Shown here: in pieces, positions 13,749 through 26,179 of the stretch
Layout: each line of letters starts with the position of its first letter
Numbering within the stretch: the first letter of the stretch is position 1
Source of the DNA: Hypsibius dujardini
Taxonomy: Eukaryota > Tardigrada > Eutardigrada > Parachela > Hypsibiidae
Length of the DNA stretch: 64,000 nt
Assembly: GCA_001579985.1 (NCBI GenBank)
Contig: LRSR01002232.1
Coordinates: 18,649 to 82,648 of the forward strand
Reading direction: 5' to 3'
Made by a program: the position numbers and the translations under genes
Notes under the pieces: generated by a model
Databases searched by the model: none
Seen by the model: only the letters and a program-made list of their open reading frames with translations
Told to the model about the DNA's origin: nothing

Positions 13749-14455
13749 ACAAGGGAATTTTGCATCTCTGGAAGGCGAAATGTCCCACTTTTTTTAATTT
13801 TATTGTGTGTGTTTAACTTAGTTCTCAATATTACAATTGAAAAAAAAAATACAAATGCCTTCTAACATTTTTTAAAAATCAAAAACCAGTTTGCGGTGGT
13901 ACATAGGGGGCGCTCTCAATGTTACCACATCTCGCGTGCATTGATTGAACTATTCGTTGACACGAGCGAATACACTGGCTTGTTTGCGGCCGTTACTAAA
14001 TTACTGTAACCGAAACTATTTGAATATTTAATTTAGTAAGAAATGTGAAACACAAACATAGGCTGTGGGACAAGGGTTAGTATTTACTTTCACGAATAAT
14101 GCTAATATGCGGTTGAAGTCTAGGAATAATTATTCCAAGGTAATACCAAAAATTCAACAATCAATCGCACGCTTTATGCCAAAACTAAAGAAGAACTAAA
14201 ATCGATCAATCAATGGCGTTGCAGCCGCCATTGCCTATAGCGTCGATAAATACAACGATCAACGGAAGACATTTCCAGTAACGTTGAGAGCGCCCCCTAT
14301 GTACCACCGCGGATTGGTTTTTGATTTTTAAAAAATGTTAGGAGGCATTTGTATTTTTTTTTCGATTAAAATATTGAGAACTAAGTTATATGCACATAAC
14401 AAACTAAAAAAATGTGAAACATATCGCCTTCCAGAGATGCAAAATTCCCTTGTGA
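13749..14455. mobile_element. Foldback element with about 190-bp arms in MAM pseudogene intron 6
   Basis: The left end CAAGGGAATTTTGCATCTCT is mirrored at the right end. The arms also share GGTGGTACATAGGGGGCGCT and its complement, with AAAAAATGTTAG in between. The loop is about 340 bp, AT-rich and non-coding. The paralogous intron 24647-24796 is only 150 bp and lacks it, so the insertion postdates the duplication or was lost from the other copy. Confidence 0.75.
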
Positions 14456-15489
14456 GTGGTCGAACGTGCAGATGTGAATGCCCTCATGTTGGGCCGCACG
14501 GCTGACACAAGACCCCAAAAATTAGCCGTAAGTGACTTTCGCCGCGATGGCGCACCATCAGTTTCTATTGGTGCGCACGCTCAAAACACGCCTGTCGTTA
14601 ACTATTTCTGTTTCGATTGTACTTTGACATCCAAAATATAACTGATCAAATGGTTTTTGCGCGTAATCTGTTGTTTGCCATTGTTTGCGTCTGTTAGTAT
14701 TTACATTTCGTTGTAACTGGGTATTAATTTTTGGTTGTTTGTAAGTTTTCAATGAAAGGAAAATCATTTCAACTGATAGCCAAGTTACATTAAGAAAAAT
14801 GATCATTTTGTGGAGATACTTCTTCGTTGGGTGAGCTTTACTTGCGCTAACTGGTTTTAGCCAAGACAATCGTTTTTCGCAAATATCTTAGTATTATTAA
14901 ATGATGTAAGATAAATTCAATAAGGAATTTCAGAATAAAACCTTCTTGCCCTCATAAATGTAAAAAACGTGTAAGAAACTTCAGAATTACCTATATTATC
15001 ATTCTTATGTTTGGAGGTTGGAGACGTTTTGAATTCCATCTCTGAAAATCGCCCCAATTAAGTTAAGTTGGTTCAATTAATTAAGTTTATTAAATGAATT
15101 AATTCAATTAAATTGATCTAGCTCGTCATGTTCGTTCAAATACCTCGAAGAGCTCTAGAGGGAGGTGTGCACTGGACACGGTGACAACTGAATCTGGTGT
15201 TTGCAACAAAGATTATGGAATATTTTTCCTTAAAACCTCATCTCGTTTATTTGATGTGATGTTTTTCGTCCTTGATTGTTTTAGCGGAAATTGTTAATAC
15301 AAACGTCGGAAAAGTCTGCGATTTTGAGGAAAACGAATGCGGCTTCATCAACGCCGGGCGACACTGACTCGGTCTCCTAGGTGCAAACTTCGCGGGAAAA
15401 GATGCCTGGTGGGGACTTGGAACTACTGCAATTGGCACCAGAGGTAGACGCCACCTACCATTCTATTGAGGGTAAGTCATTTTTGGGTG

Positions 15490-15580
15490 TTTCGTGACCG
15501 ACAGCGAGACAGACATATAGAAAGACAGACAAAAAGGCAGACAGACAGGCAGGCAGGCAGACAGAGGGAAAGACGGGCAG
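15490..15580. repeat. Imperfect GACA microsatellite at a deletion junction
   Basis: Short, interrupted (GACA)n/(GGCA)n tract. The intron sequence to its left matches the start of intron 5 of the intact copy (from 24983). The sequence to its right matches the end of intron 15 of the intact copy (31270-31348). It is therefore a hybrid of two introns that are about 6.3 kb apart in the other copy. Confidence 0.8.
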
Positions 15581-17258
15581 TCAAACCAATCTTTTTGGCT
15601 TATAAAATGTGACGCTTCATTTAACTTAATAACTTTGGCATCCTTTTTAGCGTTCTCAAACGACTGCAACTTCAACATTGACAATTTTTGTGCGTGGAGC
15701 ATATCATGCAACTCCCTCATCAACATCCCCTGGTCACTTGCAAAATCCGCTGTCAGTTCTACCGCTGGGCCCGATTTTGACGCAACTGGGGACGGCTACT
15801 TTGCCTACCTGGACACTCGATCGCTAACGGGTCTCTCATCCGGCAGAATGGAAAGTCCTTTGGTTGTCTTTCCTATGGGTGCAGGCGAAAGTCCGACCAA
15901 CTACCTGATCAGTTTCTACTACATGATGCACGGCAACGGAATCGATAAGCTGGAACTGTCGGTCCGCAACGAAAGCGACTCAACTTTTGACGATCCCAAT
16001 GTGGTGTGGAAATCAACTGGGGCCCAAGGCAAAATTTGGAAACAGGCACAGGTTGTTATCCCAAATGTCCATACCGCCATCAAAGTAGCTTTCACTGGTC
16101 ATCGCAATCAAGGCAACTTAGGGGGCAAATCGCAGGCATGGGGCATTTTTTACAATAGATGGAGAAACTGCAATATGAACTTAAATGGACCAAAAGTCTT
16201 CTTAATTATGCAGTTTTATTTGGTAATTTTTTCAAAACTAATTTTTGCCAACAATTTATCTCGCAAAAAATGCTCTTATATATTAGATACATTTAATTGA
16301 CATAAAACTAAAAGGCATAATAATTACAAAAAAAAACGAATTTATAAAAGTTATATATGCTTTCTTCACTTTATTGTAATTTACTGATTTCTATTTTTTG
16401 TTTGTGATGCTAAATTTTAATTCTAAACAATAAGATGTTTCAGGGTTTTATGATAAAACATTTTTTTCTCCAGTGGATGAAATCACGTTTGAGGCTGCAG
16501 AAGATGAGGAAACTGACCTCACCGCTGACTGTAACTTTGAGGATGGATGGTGCAGCTACGACCCCGTCGTACCGCCGAAATTTGCATGGCACATAGCACA
16601 AACCGCGGCAGGAGCGAATGTTTCGAAAGTGGCGAGGGCTACCAGACGTTCGGCTGGTACGCAATATTTCGCGCTTCGGAGCGATTTTATCCGCCCTAAA
16701 TTCAACGGTTGCCGTCGCATGAAATACCATCTCAATACCACTCCGACTGGGCGAAGTTCGCTCAGCTTATGGCTCACTCAGGTCAGGGATTATTTTAGTG
16801 TGTACATTAATACAAAGTGTGTGACATTCCATAATAATATTCGGAGACGAATGTCCTCCCGTTATACGCGGCGTTAATTAGGAGGTGTAAATTTTTATAC
16901 CGCATGAACAAAATTGCTCTAGAAGAACATTTTCACTCTCCAGTGCGAAAAAAGTGAAATCTAAGAGATAAATGTTTGCGAGTAAATTTTTACTCTTATT
17001 TACTCTCCCCAATGTACCTCGCGATTTACTTCCGATGTAAAAATTTTTATTGGGAATTAAAAGGACTTGTGTGACATTAAATGGCCTTAATCTTACACAT
17101 TTTTGTGAATTGCCCTACCGTTTGTCTTGAATAAATAATGATGTTAGCTCAGCTGTTTTACACTAAGTGATACATTGTACTGGTGTGCTTATTTTTGGTG
17201 TATGGGCAAGCGCGCGAGGCGCGCGCAGCACGAGTTTAAAATAATTAAAAAGTAGATA

Positions 17259-18608
17259 CCTTTAGGAGGACCCCCTAAATAAGTAATGTCACTTAATTAT
17301 TTAAAAATAACAGAGCATCAAAATTTATTTTTTACGTCACTGTCCTTCAAAGTGATCACCCTCGAACTGGATGTATTTTTTGCATCGAAAAATCCAACTA
17401 CGGAAGACATCCAGAAAACCATTCCTAGAGAGCTCGCGGAGGCGGCCTTGCACTGCGCTCTCAAGCTTTTCTTCCGTTCAAGTCTCCGCCCCCGGAGAGT
17501 CTCTTTAAGTTTGGGAATTAAAAAGAAATTGCAGGGCAATCAGGAGAACAGACCGGGTGTGGCAAAATTTTTAATTCTTTTTCGGCCAGAAATGCAGTAG
17601 TCGAATCGGACTTGTTAATTGAGGCGTTGTCGTGGTGCAGTTTGAGACCCCGCAGACCAATCTTCCACCACTTCTTCCTCAGCTTGACCACGAGTTTCTT
17701 CAAGCAGTTTTTTACGTAGAATGTGGAGTTGATGGTGCGTCTTTCCCGGGTTGGAATGAGCCTTGAACAGGAAACAATGCCTGAGTAATCGAAAAAAAGG
17801 ATGTACATGACCTTCTTCGTGTTCCTTCCACGGTGCACTTTGGTTGGTCGAGGCTCTCCTTTTTTCATCCACTGCATCGATTGCCGCTTTGTCAGAGGAT
17901 CATAATAAAAAGCCCACATCTCATCTCCAGTGACGATCTCTTTGAGACGCTCTCCATCCTCTCAGCCAAACCTGGTGACCATCTTCTGGGTGAATTCCAA
18001 ACGGTTGCGTTTTTGGTCCTCGGTGAGGGGGTGCGGAACCCAACGGGAAGACACCTTCTCAGTCCTAGCTTCTGTTTCAAAATGAGATAACTCTGCGGCA
18101 AATTGATGGAGAATTGATACTCTATCTCGGCATATGAAGAATGAGGATAGAGATTAACGAATTCGGCTACGGCGGAGACTAATTCAGGATCACAGAGGCG
18201 CGTCTTCCATTTCGATGCAAATCTTCCAGGAGGTTTCTTCCTTCTCGGTGAGCCTGAAACCAGCGCTGGATGGTCCTCTTAGTTAGCACAGCTTCTCTAT
18301 CAAAATTTCTTATTAGACAATTAGTACATTGCTGGGGTGATAAACCGGTTTTAAAATCATGAAAGATGGCTGTTCGTAGAGCCAAAAAGCCTCGAGCCAT
18401 GGTGTGTGTGATGAATGAAGTGAGCTGAGTGCAGTGCCTTGCGTCCGAAAATTTTTCTCGCCTCTCTCCTGTGTCCTGCCGTGGCCTAGCCTTTCTAGAA
18501 GTAGGTCACCACTTGTTCCTCTACTTATCTGCTTGAGCGGAAAATTGGCAGCCTCCTCTGTTATTTTTATAAAAATCAAGTGACATTACTTATTTAGGGA
18601 CCCTCGTA
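17259..18608 (-). mobile_element. Degenerate mariner (DD34D-type) transposon
   Basis: The inverted termini read CCTAAATAAGTAATGTCACT on the left and its complement AGTGACATTACTTATTTAGG on the right; flanking TA dinucleotides fit mariner target duplication. Minus-strand frames give, in order, an N-terminal helix-turn-helix region (18400-18180), the first catalytic patch GDEMWAFYYDP (near 17920) and HHDNA (near 17635). Next comes LPHPVCSPD, then in a shifted frame PCNFFLIPKLK. The third catalytic Asp, 34 residues after the second, reads Asn, and there are several frameshifts, so it is inactive. It lies in intron 9 of the MAM pseudogene; the corresponding intron of the intact copy is only 295 bp. 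Confidence 0.85.
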
Positions 18609-19319
18609 TAAATTTAAATTTGACCTTAATTTTGTACCTGACCCAGGTCAGTATATTGACGGAAAATGAAAACGAATTTTATTCTGAGCATTGTTTTAAT
18701 TGAGACTGAAAATTTTGAGCAAATCATCTCTAACAACTGTTTAGAAATAGGTGCAATTAAAATCGTTCTTTTTTGGATTGTAATCGGAAAATGTATATTT
18801 TTTTTCTATTGAAAAACAACAACAAATACCAAAAAAACCCACCGAATCAATTTATTAATTGTTCAGCAACCGAATGACGGGATTTCCGCCCCCGTTCGCA
18901 CCCTTTTATGGACTGTCCTCAAGCCGAACGCCAATGCAAACTTCGAAGAAGTTCACGTCCAGATCAGTCTTGCCACAATCTTCCAGGTACCCATTATGAA
19001 TTTATTTAAATTTATGCAACATGTTGCCGACATTTTTTTAAAGTTCCCGGCCTAAATCTTTTGACTCCTGATTCGATATTTCTTACCGGTAATTGGAAGA
19101 TATTTTTTTATAGATTTCCATCGAGGCGGTTTTCAAAGACGGCATCCGCGGAGGCGAAAATATTTCCGTGGATGATATTCGACTGACGACCACTGACGAC
19201 TGTCTCGGTAAAGCATGTAGCACTGTAGTTTTATAAACAGTAAATTATATTTTGGCAGTTATCCGTGGAAATATAATAATTAATTTTTTTCTAATATATT
19301 TATAGCAGACGCCAATTGA

Positions 19320-21304
19320 TGGACCGGGGAGCAACTTTCCAATCCTCTCGCTCATGCTTTCCAAGTACATTGGCTTACGCTTACGCTAGTGTTACCGTTT
19401 GACCAGTGAACTTCCACTCAATATAGTTTTAGTTGCCGTAGAACTAATTAACGCGTGCAAGATATGTTTGGGAACGCAAGTCTGAGAAAATTTTTCAACA
19501 AATTTTCACGGTAAAACTTGGCATTGCTGCTTACCCCCTCGCGTAGGAATGGCAACAATGTCAAATGTCCAATTCAAACTGAGTCCTGTTTTGATTTGAA
19601 ATTGATTTGAAATTGATTTGATTTTAATTTGATTTTTAGGCATTTAAAAGCAATTTTTTTCTCAAAACGCTGTAAATTCGTATTTTTCTATCAGTTTGAT
19701 GACTATTGGACGTAAATTGATCAAACCCTGAGACGCACCTAAAAATTCATTGCCGGACTTTGAAGCAGAGCTACCGGTACGGCGAATGCAGCAAGGATTG
19801 CCATATCCAGATCTGGATAAGTTGCCCGAGACCTGTTTTTCATATACCGATAAAACACAATATTCTCAAATGTAACTGTTAACCAGGAAAAATATATGTT
19901 GAACGGAATAAAAAAATTACTTTATATTGAACGAAAATTAATAAAGTACTCAATTGGTGAAAGTCCTCATATTCCGAACAGTCACGTGGTTTTATTTCTA
20001 TTTTTTATTTTTATTTCTATAACCGTGATCGGCGGTTTCGAAAGCTGGATGAACACATTTCAGGCTGCTTGAAAGACAAAGGTTTATCCGGGAATGAGAA
20101 TTTTCTGTCCTTGTTTGGAGATAACAGCTTCAAGTATGCTAATTGATTGTGTGAATCAGTCAAAAGTATAAAGATCATGATTGATTCGGGACGATTTCAA
20201 GGGGAAACACAAATGTCTGAACTTTATTTTTTTTAATTTGTCCATTAGTGCTGATTTATTAATTTCTTTCGTCGGTCAGGCTGCGAAATATTTTTTTCGG
20301 CAGAATTTTTAAGTCCAAAAAACACGGCAAGATTCGATTTCCCGGTTTTCACTTTAGTAATGGAGACGTTTGGAAAAAGGTTTAATTTTGAGTTTTTCCC
20401 CTATCACAATTTACCTATCCATATTCAATTTCGACTCGATCGATATCACCACAATCATTTGAATTGCCAGAGGGCGAAATTAAGGGTTAGTTTCAATCGA
20501 GATCGGAAACTCCCGAGTGACATTCCAGAAATAACCCATAGCTCCGCCCCCTAGCCTCCCAAAAAGAGTTTGTTGGTCCCTTTCGATTCCAAATTGGATT
20601 TGGAAAGGGATCGTGCCAAAAATTTGTTAAATCATCGCTTTTCCAAAAAAGCATGAAAACTGGGAAATGGAATCTTCCATTGTTTTTGCAACTTTATAAA
20701 TTCTTCCAAAATATTTCACAACCTAACCGATCAGATAAATTTTAAAAGGCAACACTAATTTGGATTACTTTAAGGAAATATATAAAGTGGTGACATTTTG
20801 TGTTACCCTTCTGAAAATCGTCCAAAGTAAGACAAGATACACGATTAAAGGCCTGTCGCTGCCTGTTTCAAATGATCATTTTCTAGATCGTTTTTAATCG
20901 GTGCGACAGATAAAGCGTCATCTTGTGCTGGAACCCAGAATGACCGGATTATTCCAGATTACTGGAGCACCGTTCCTCTTGAAAGCATATAAAGCAATCA
21001 CATAAATACAATTTCGCTAGATAAAAATGAATATGCCAAGAGATATACGTAACAACCTTGTACGAGATAGGCGGAGAATCTTATTATTATCGACAATCTT
21101 TTACCTGTGATTCAGCTGTTAGCGGCGAAGAAAGATAAAACTGGTCACAACTGCTGTATAATATCATCAGATTGGGCAATCATCTTGTAGCATGTGGTCC
21201 TTTCTCACAATTCATAAGGCAAAGCTTCAGTTTTCTGTATATTTTGTCGTTTTTACAGCGAGATTATACAGTTTCTTATTTGTTGTGTATCTTTGGCTAT
21301 AAAA
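19320..21304. other. Spacer between the tandem MAM copies
   Basis: Positions 19320-19840 match 33217-33790 downstream of the second copy, so they belong to the duplicated unit. Positions 19840-20530 have no match that I see. From about 20530, a TAGCTCCGCCCCCTAGCCTC block leads into the second unit's 5' flank, which pairs with 2230-2998. No gene was recognised. Confidence 0.6.
20460..20760 (+). repeat. Dispersed repeat with TAGCTCCGCCCCC core
   Basis: The block carries TAGCTCCGCCCCC, then GATTCCAAATTGGATTTGG, then a GGAAATGGAATCTTCCATTG segment. The same order of motifs recurs at about 28080-28480, 55600-56130 and, shortened, near 63135. The latter part occurs at 2230-2400. All copies are in the same orientation. 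There is no coding frame or inverted termini, so the class is unknown. Confidence 0.55.
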
Positions 21305-24300
21305 ATGCCGACATCCTGGATAGTTTCGCTGATCACCGCGAGCGTTGTGATGGGGTTAACTTCCGGTAACGACCAAAATACGACCCTAGTTTCCTCGCCA
21401 TCTAAAACAACGGCAATCATTGACTGCAGTTTTAACCACGCATTATGTCGGTTCATCAGAATCCTCGCAAATCAAGATGTGGAATGGACGCGGGCGAATA
21501 TATTTGATACTGTGACAAATCCAAATGTCAAAATTCCTCCTGCCCGACCGGATCGCTCAAACTGTAGGTGTCCGTGCTCATGATCGATCAGGAGATGGCA
21601 AATTGTACTAATAATAAAACGATATTGTTGATGACAGTATTTCTAAAAACAATATTTAGTACCGCAGAGACTAGTGTATTAAGATTGTGTGCACCGTGCC
21701 CGTGATGTGAAAAGCGCATTGGGTGCGCAATGCGCAGCGCAGTATGCACACATCATTATAAAATCGTAGTATTGAGTTCAATTCTTGGTCTTAGCTACTT
21801 TGATTTTATCGCCAAATCTTAGCTTTTACTGGCAAGCTTAGTTTAGTTTAGCTTAACTTAGTTTTTAACTTAACTTAGCATAATAGCATAACAAATGCTT
21901 GAAAACATGTTATCTACTTGTTAATTAGGAGGAAATCAGCTTTTATCCCTTATCCTTTATCCTTTATGTTTTATCGTTGGGGAAATAAAAAAAATATGAA
22001 GAACAGTTTTTTATAATCGATTTCGCACAATTGCATTGTCGGGTTTTCGTAGCAGCACGGTGAAAGACAGTTCTTTGTGACAAAAACCTTAGCGATAAAG
22101 TAAAAACTAAGGCTATTAGTTAGAATTAATCTATAACCATTTAATATTAACTTTTCTTGATTTACTGGACGTGTGAGAAGTGTACAAACTATGAACGCTG
22201 TTCAGCTAAATGTTTGTTTTGTCCGTGGCTCGATTACCAGTTCGTTACTTTGTTACTTCCCATCCGAATTTTGTAACTGACCACCGAAAAAGCTCCTTAA
22301 ACATCAGGCATTCAAAAAGTATAGAAAAATCAATTTTGTCAAAAACAGTTTATTGGCTCGTTTGTGATGATTTTCCCAATTTTTCTATGGCATATAACGC
22401 TAGTGAACATGAGATTTTGAATATCAGAAAAAATATGACCCAACATAATACCTTTTATTTTTCTGCTATAGGCCATATAAAATTGTATAGATCCTTACAC
22501 ATTTCAATGTACATATAAATATACTGATAAAATTCGTACGATTTTAGGATTTATAAATGCTTTTTTTGTAAGATACGATATTTTTTCATATGTTCACTAG
22601 GGCAAAACAGTTTAAATCGACATAAAGAGAAATATGAACAACGAATATGTCGATGCATAAAATACAACTTATGTGAGGATTGAAACAACACTTTATGAGT
22701 TGCAGAGGATTTTGTTAGAAAGTCGCTAATGCGCTTATGTAAATTGAATGTTACCGAATTTTTGTACCAAGTTAACACTATCGTAGGAGCGATAGTCCTG
22801 ACAAAAAACGAGAGTAATTGGAACTTTATTTGAAATCCTTTATGGTTCTCGAAACGGTATCACAGAACGTTACAATTTAGCCGTTTATCTTTTTGTCCAT
22901 ACAAAATGAATTTATAAATGCATCCGAAAATGGGCGTATTGCGTGACTGTTCCAGCTTGGTCGGAAGTGGAAGTGGTCCCGGCGACAGCTGATCCCTCGA
23001 ACCCGGCCACCCAATTGTCCGCGGAGGAAGTGCCCATCTTTAGCTGCAATTTCGAGAACGATTTCTGCGGGTTCACACCGATCGCCGATCTGGGCAAGGA
23101 ATGGCATCGCATGAACATCCACGACACCGAGGGCATCATGGCGCCCACCGTACCCACACGGCCTGATCACCTGAGCTGTAAGAAACAAGCACACAAATCA
23201 ATTTCTGCTAAGGCAAGAAATGAGATTTTCCCGCTCCACTTTGTGTTATGGCCAGGGGCTTGATTGATTGATTCATTAGTATTAATTTCTGCTAATTAGG
23301 GCAAAAACGGACGTTTCCCCCCCCCCCTTTGTGCTATGGCCCGGGGCTTGATTGATTGGTCAACAACGTTTCCGAAGTTTCAATCTGTTTGATATATTGC
23401 CGAATATATATATATATATTTATTTATATATTTTCAACAAGGAAAATTTCAGCTTTTTTCACTGATACAAATAAATTAGGATGGATGAATATTTTCACGC
23501 GATTCTTCATATTTGTTTCTCCAATTGATATTTCTGCCTTACTACCTCGTGTATGTTCTTACTTTATCTGCCCACTACTATTTGCTTTTTTAAAAACTTG
23601 AAACCTGAATTATTTGACGGTAAATTTTTGAAAGGTCAAAGCGCTGAATTTTCACTTTGAAACAACAATAAAAAAAACATATAAATGATGTGAGTTTGAA
23701 AATATGTTTCTTTTATGACGAATGTGATAAAAAAAGACATGTAAAAAGAGTGTCTCAATTTTAAAATACATTTCGTGAAGTTGCTAATTTTGTGATTTTC
23801 ATTTTTGTTTATTTAAAAATTTCAAAAAATTTCAATTTTAAAAATTAAAAATTTTATCTACGGTAATGCATTTCGTGCGTTACTGTTTTGGCAGCGGATC
23901 GTTTTCTGTTTGCCGAGCTGACCAACAAGGCCATCAACACAGTGGCGGCCCAACTCGTCTCGCCGCGTGTTCCCCGGTTGGCCCAGCGCGCCGACTTCTG
24001 CCTCAAGTTCTCCATGTTCTTCGAGGCGCCTGACATGACCAAGCTGAAAATAAACATCCATCGTTGGCCGGGCAACGTGCAGACACTGGTGCGCGAAATC
24101 ATCAGCACCCCCGATGTCGGCTGGGTCAATGTCGAAACGGACTTCCGCTTCTTACTGGAATTCCAGGTACAGTGCTGCACAGTTCTCCATTTATTATTAG
24201 TATGATGCAGTTTTCCTTTAAGGCCGAAGATAGTGATCTATGTTGAGAGTCCGTTTTGGCTGGTGGTGAACGTCTTTCTGTCGGTCGGTCGGTCTGTCTG

Positions 24301-24306
24301 TGTGTT

Positions 24307-24341
<35 letters not shown>

Positions 24342-24362
24342 GTGTCTGTCATTTGTGTGTGT

Positions 24363-24405
<43 letters not shown>

Positions 24406-25043
24406 TGTTTGTCTGTCTGCCTGTCCTTCATCTGACCATATGCTCTTCTCCAGGTTTGATATTTGCTATGCACTTGTAATTTATAGTTATGCATTGCCCA
24501 TGTGTGTCAATTTCATATATGCATATACCTATTGCGTTGTGGCTTTCAGATTTCCCTACGTGTGGAAATTTTACCGCGAACCCTCCAAGAAGCCGACATC
24601 GCCATTGATGATTTGGTGCTGTTGTCTGGAAAGTGCAGAAAAGCAGGTGAGGAAAAGGTGTTTTTCGACTGCATCGGAACAGCTTGAGTGGTAATTTAAT
24701 GTGTGCATGCATAGTGGACCCGGTCCCGGACCTTTTTTCCTCACTAACCTCTTCTCTTTTAGTTGATTGTGATTTTTTTGTCGCTGATTGTTTTAGTGGA
24801 GATTGTGAACACAACCGTCGGAAAACTCTGCGATTTTGAGGAAAACGAATGCGGTTTCATCAACGCCGGCGACACTGACTCCGTCTCCTGGGTGCGAACT
24901 TCGAGGAAAAAGATGCCGGGTGGGGATCTGGAAATACTGCAATTGACACCGGAGGTGGATGCCACCTACCATTCTATTGAGGGTAAGTCATTGTGTGGTG
25001 TTTTGTGACCGACAGCGAGACAAACAGATAGAAAGACAGACAA

Positions 25044-25106
<63 letters not shown>

Positions 25107-26133
25107 AACAGACAATCAGACATACAGAAATGTATTGATTAACCGATCGAATGCAATATACAATATACAGTATAGGCAGTCATCTTATGTTTCGGATAGG
25201 TCATTACATTTTTGCGCATTTCGGCCCGAAAATGGATGACGCGAGGGAGGAAAAAAGTGCCACCTACAACTCTAACCCCATGAACTTCAATGACACCCAC
25301 TGCATCTCCTTCTACTACCGTATGGAGTTCTTACGACAAAAGCCAACAGTTAAATTTTACCTGAAGTACCTGTCTGATACTCTTCCACCGTCCACCCGGT
25401 ACGTGGCGACTGCCAGCCACGGCAAAAAGTGGGTCTCTGTGAAGACCGAGATTCCGAAGAAAAACGGCGCCACCATAAGCGTAAGACTAGCCGTTGTTTA
25501 AAAATTCAAACACTGATTGCCTGGCTGATTGACTGTCTGTCAGCCTGTCTGTGTATGTCTGTCTGTCTTTCTGTCTGTGTGCTTGCCTGTTTATCTGTTT
25601 GTGTGTCTGCTTGTGTATCTGAATGTCTGCATGGGTGTCTGCCTGTGTATCTGCCCGTTTGACTGCCTGCCTGTCTGTCAGTATATTTATCTATCTGTTG
25701 CGCTTGTTCGTTTTGTGTTTATCTACGGTTGATCTTGACGCTTTGTATTTTTAAAGTTCGAAGCCATTGGGCCGCCCAAATCGCGCGCTGGAGTGGCCAT
25801 CGATGACATCCACATCGACCAGGGTTCCTGCTCGCGCGCTGGTGATTGCAACTTCAACGTCAACAACAGACTATGTAAGACAAGGAGCGACACAGATATA
25901 CTACTGTAGCTGACCGTCAAACAGGCTACGATGTTTTATGTCTTCCGTAATCTTCTTATTTTAAATCGTTTTCGTTAAATCACAGGCTCTTGGCAGCATC
26001 TCCACACGATCGGCAGTATGCGTTGGCTCAATCGGGTCGCACCGATCGCAGCCCCCAATCCGCCCACTCCAAGTAAGTCTCCCGATGTCCGCGTTTGTTC
26101 GTGCCTATCTGTCTGTCTGTCTGTCTGACTGCC

Positions 26134-26179
<46 letters not shown>

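Larger units (their letters stand above)
2999..19319 (+). pseudogene. Decayed MAM-domain secreted protein gene (upstream tandem copy)
   Basis: Paralogue of the gene at 21305-33216. Recognisable exons: 2999-3257, 10525-10799, 10866-10961, 11647-11856, 12187-12453, 13483-13579, 15285-15471, 15651-16135, 16474-16781, 18867-18986, 19114-19207, 19306-19319. Exon 1 encodes a signal peptide (starting MPTLWIVSLITTSVV) and the start of a MAM domain. Against its intact paralogues it has a 1-nt loss near 10915, a 5-nt loss near 12402, a 1-nt gain near 15358 giving an immediate TGA, a TGG-to-TAG change at about 15379 and a 1-nt loss near 16124. The MAM cysteine expected near 11745 is Phe. Exons matching 25200-31214 of the other copy are absent. 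It does keep a full first MAM (10525-10961) that the other copy lacks. Unless these are assembly errors, it cannot make the full protein. Confidence 0.85.
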
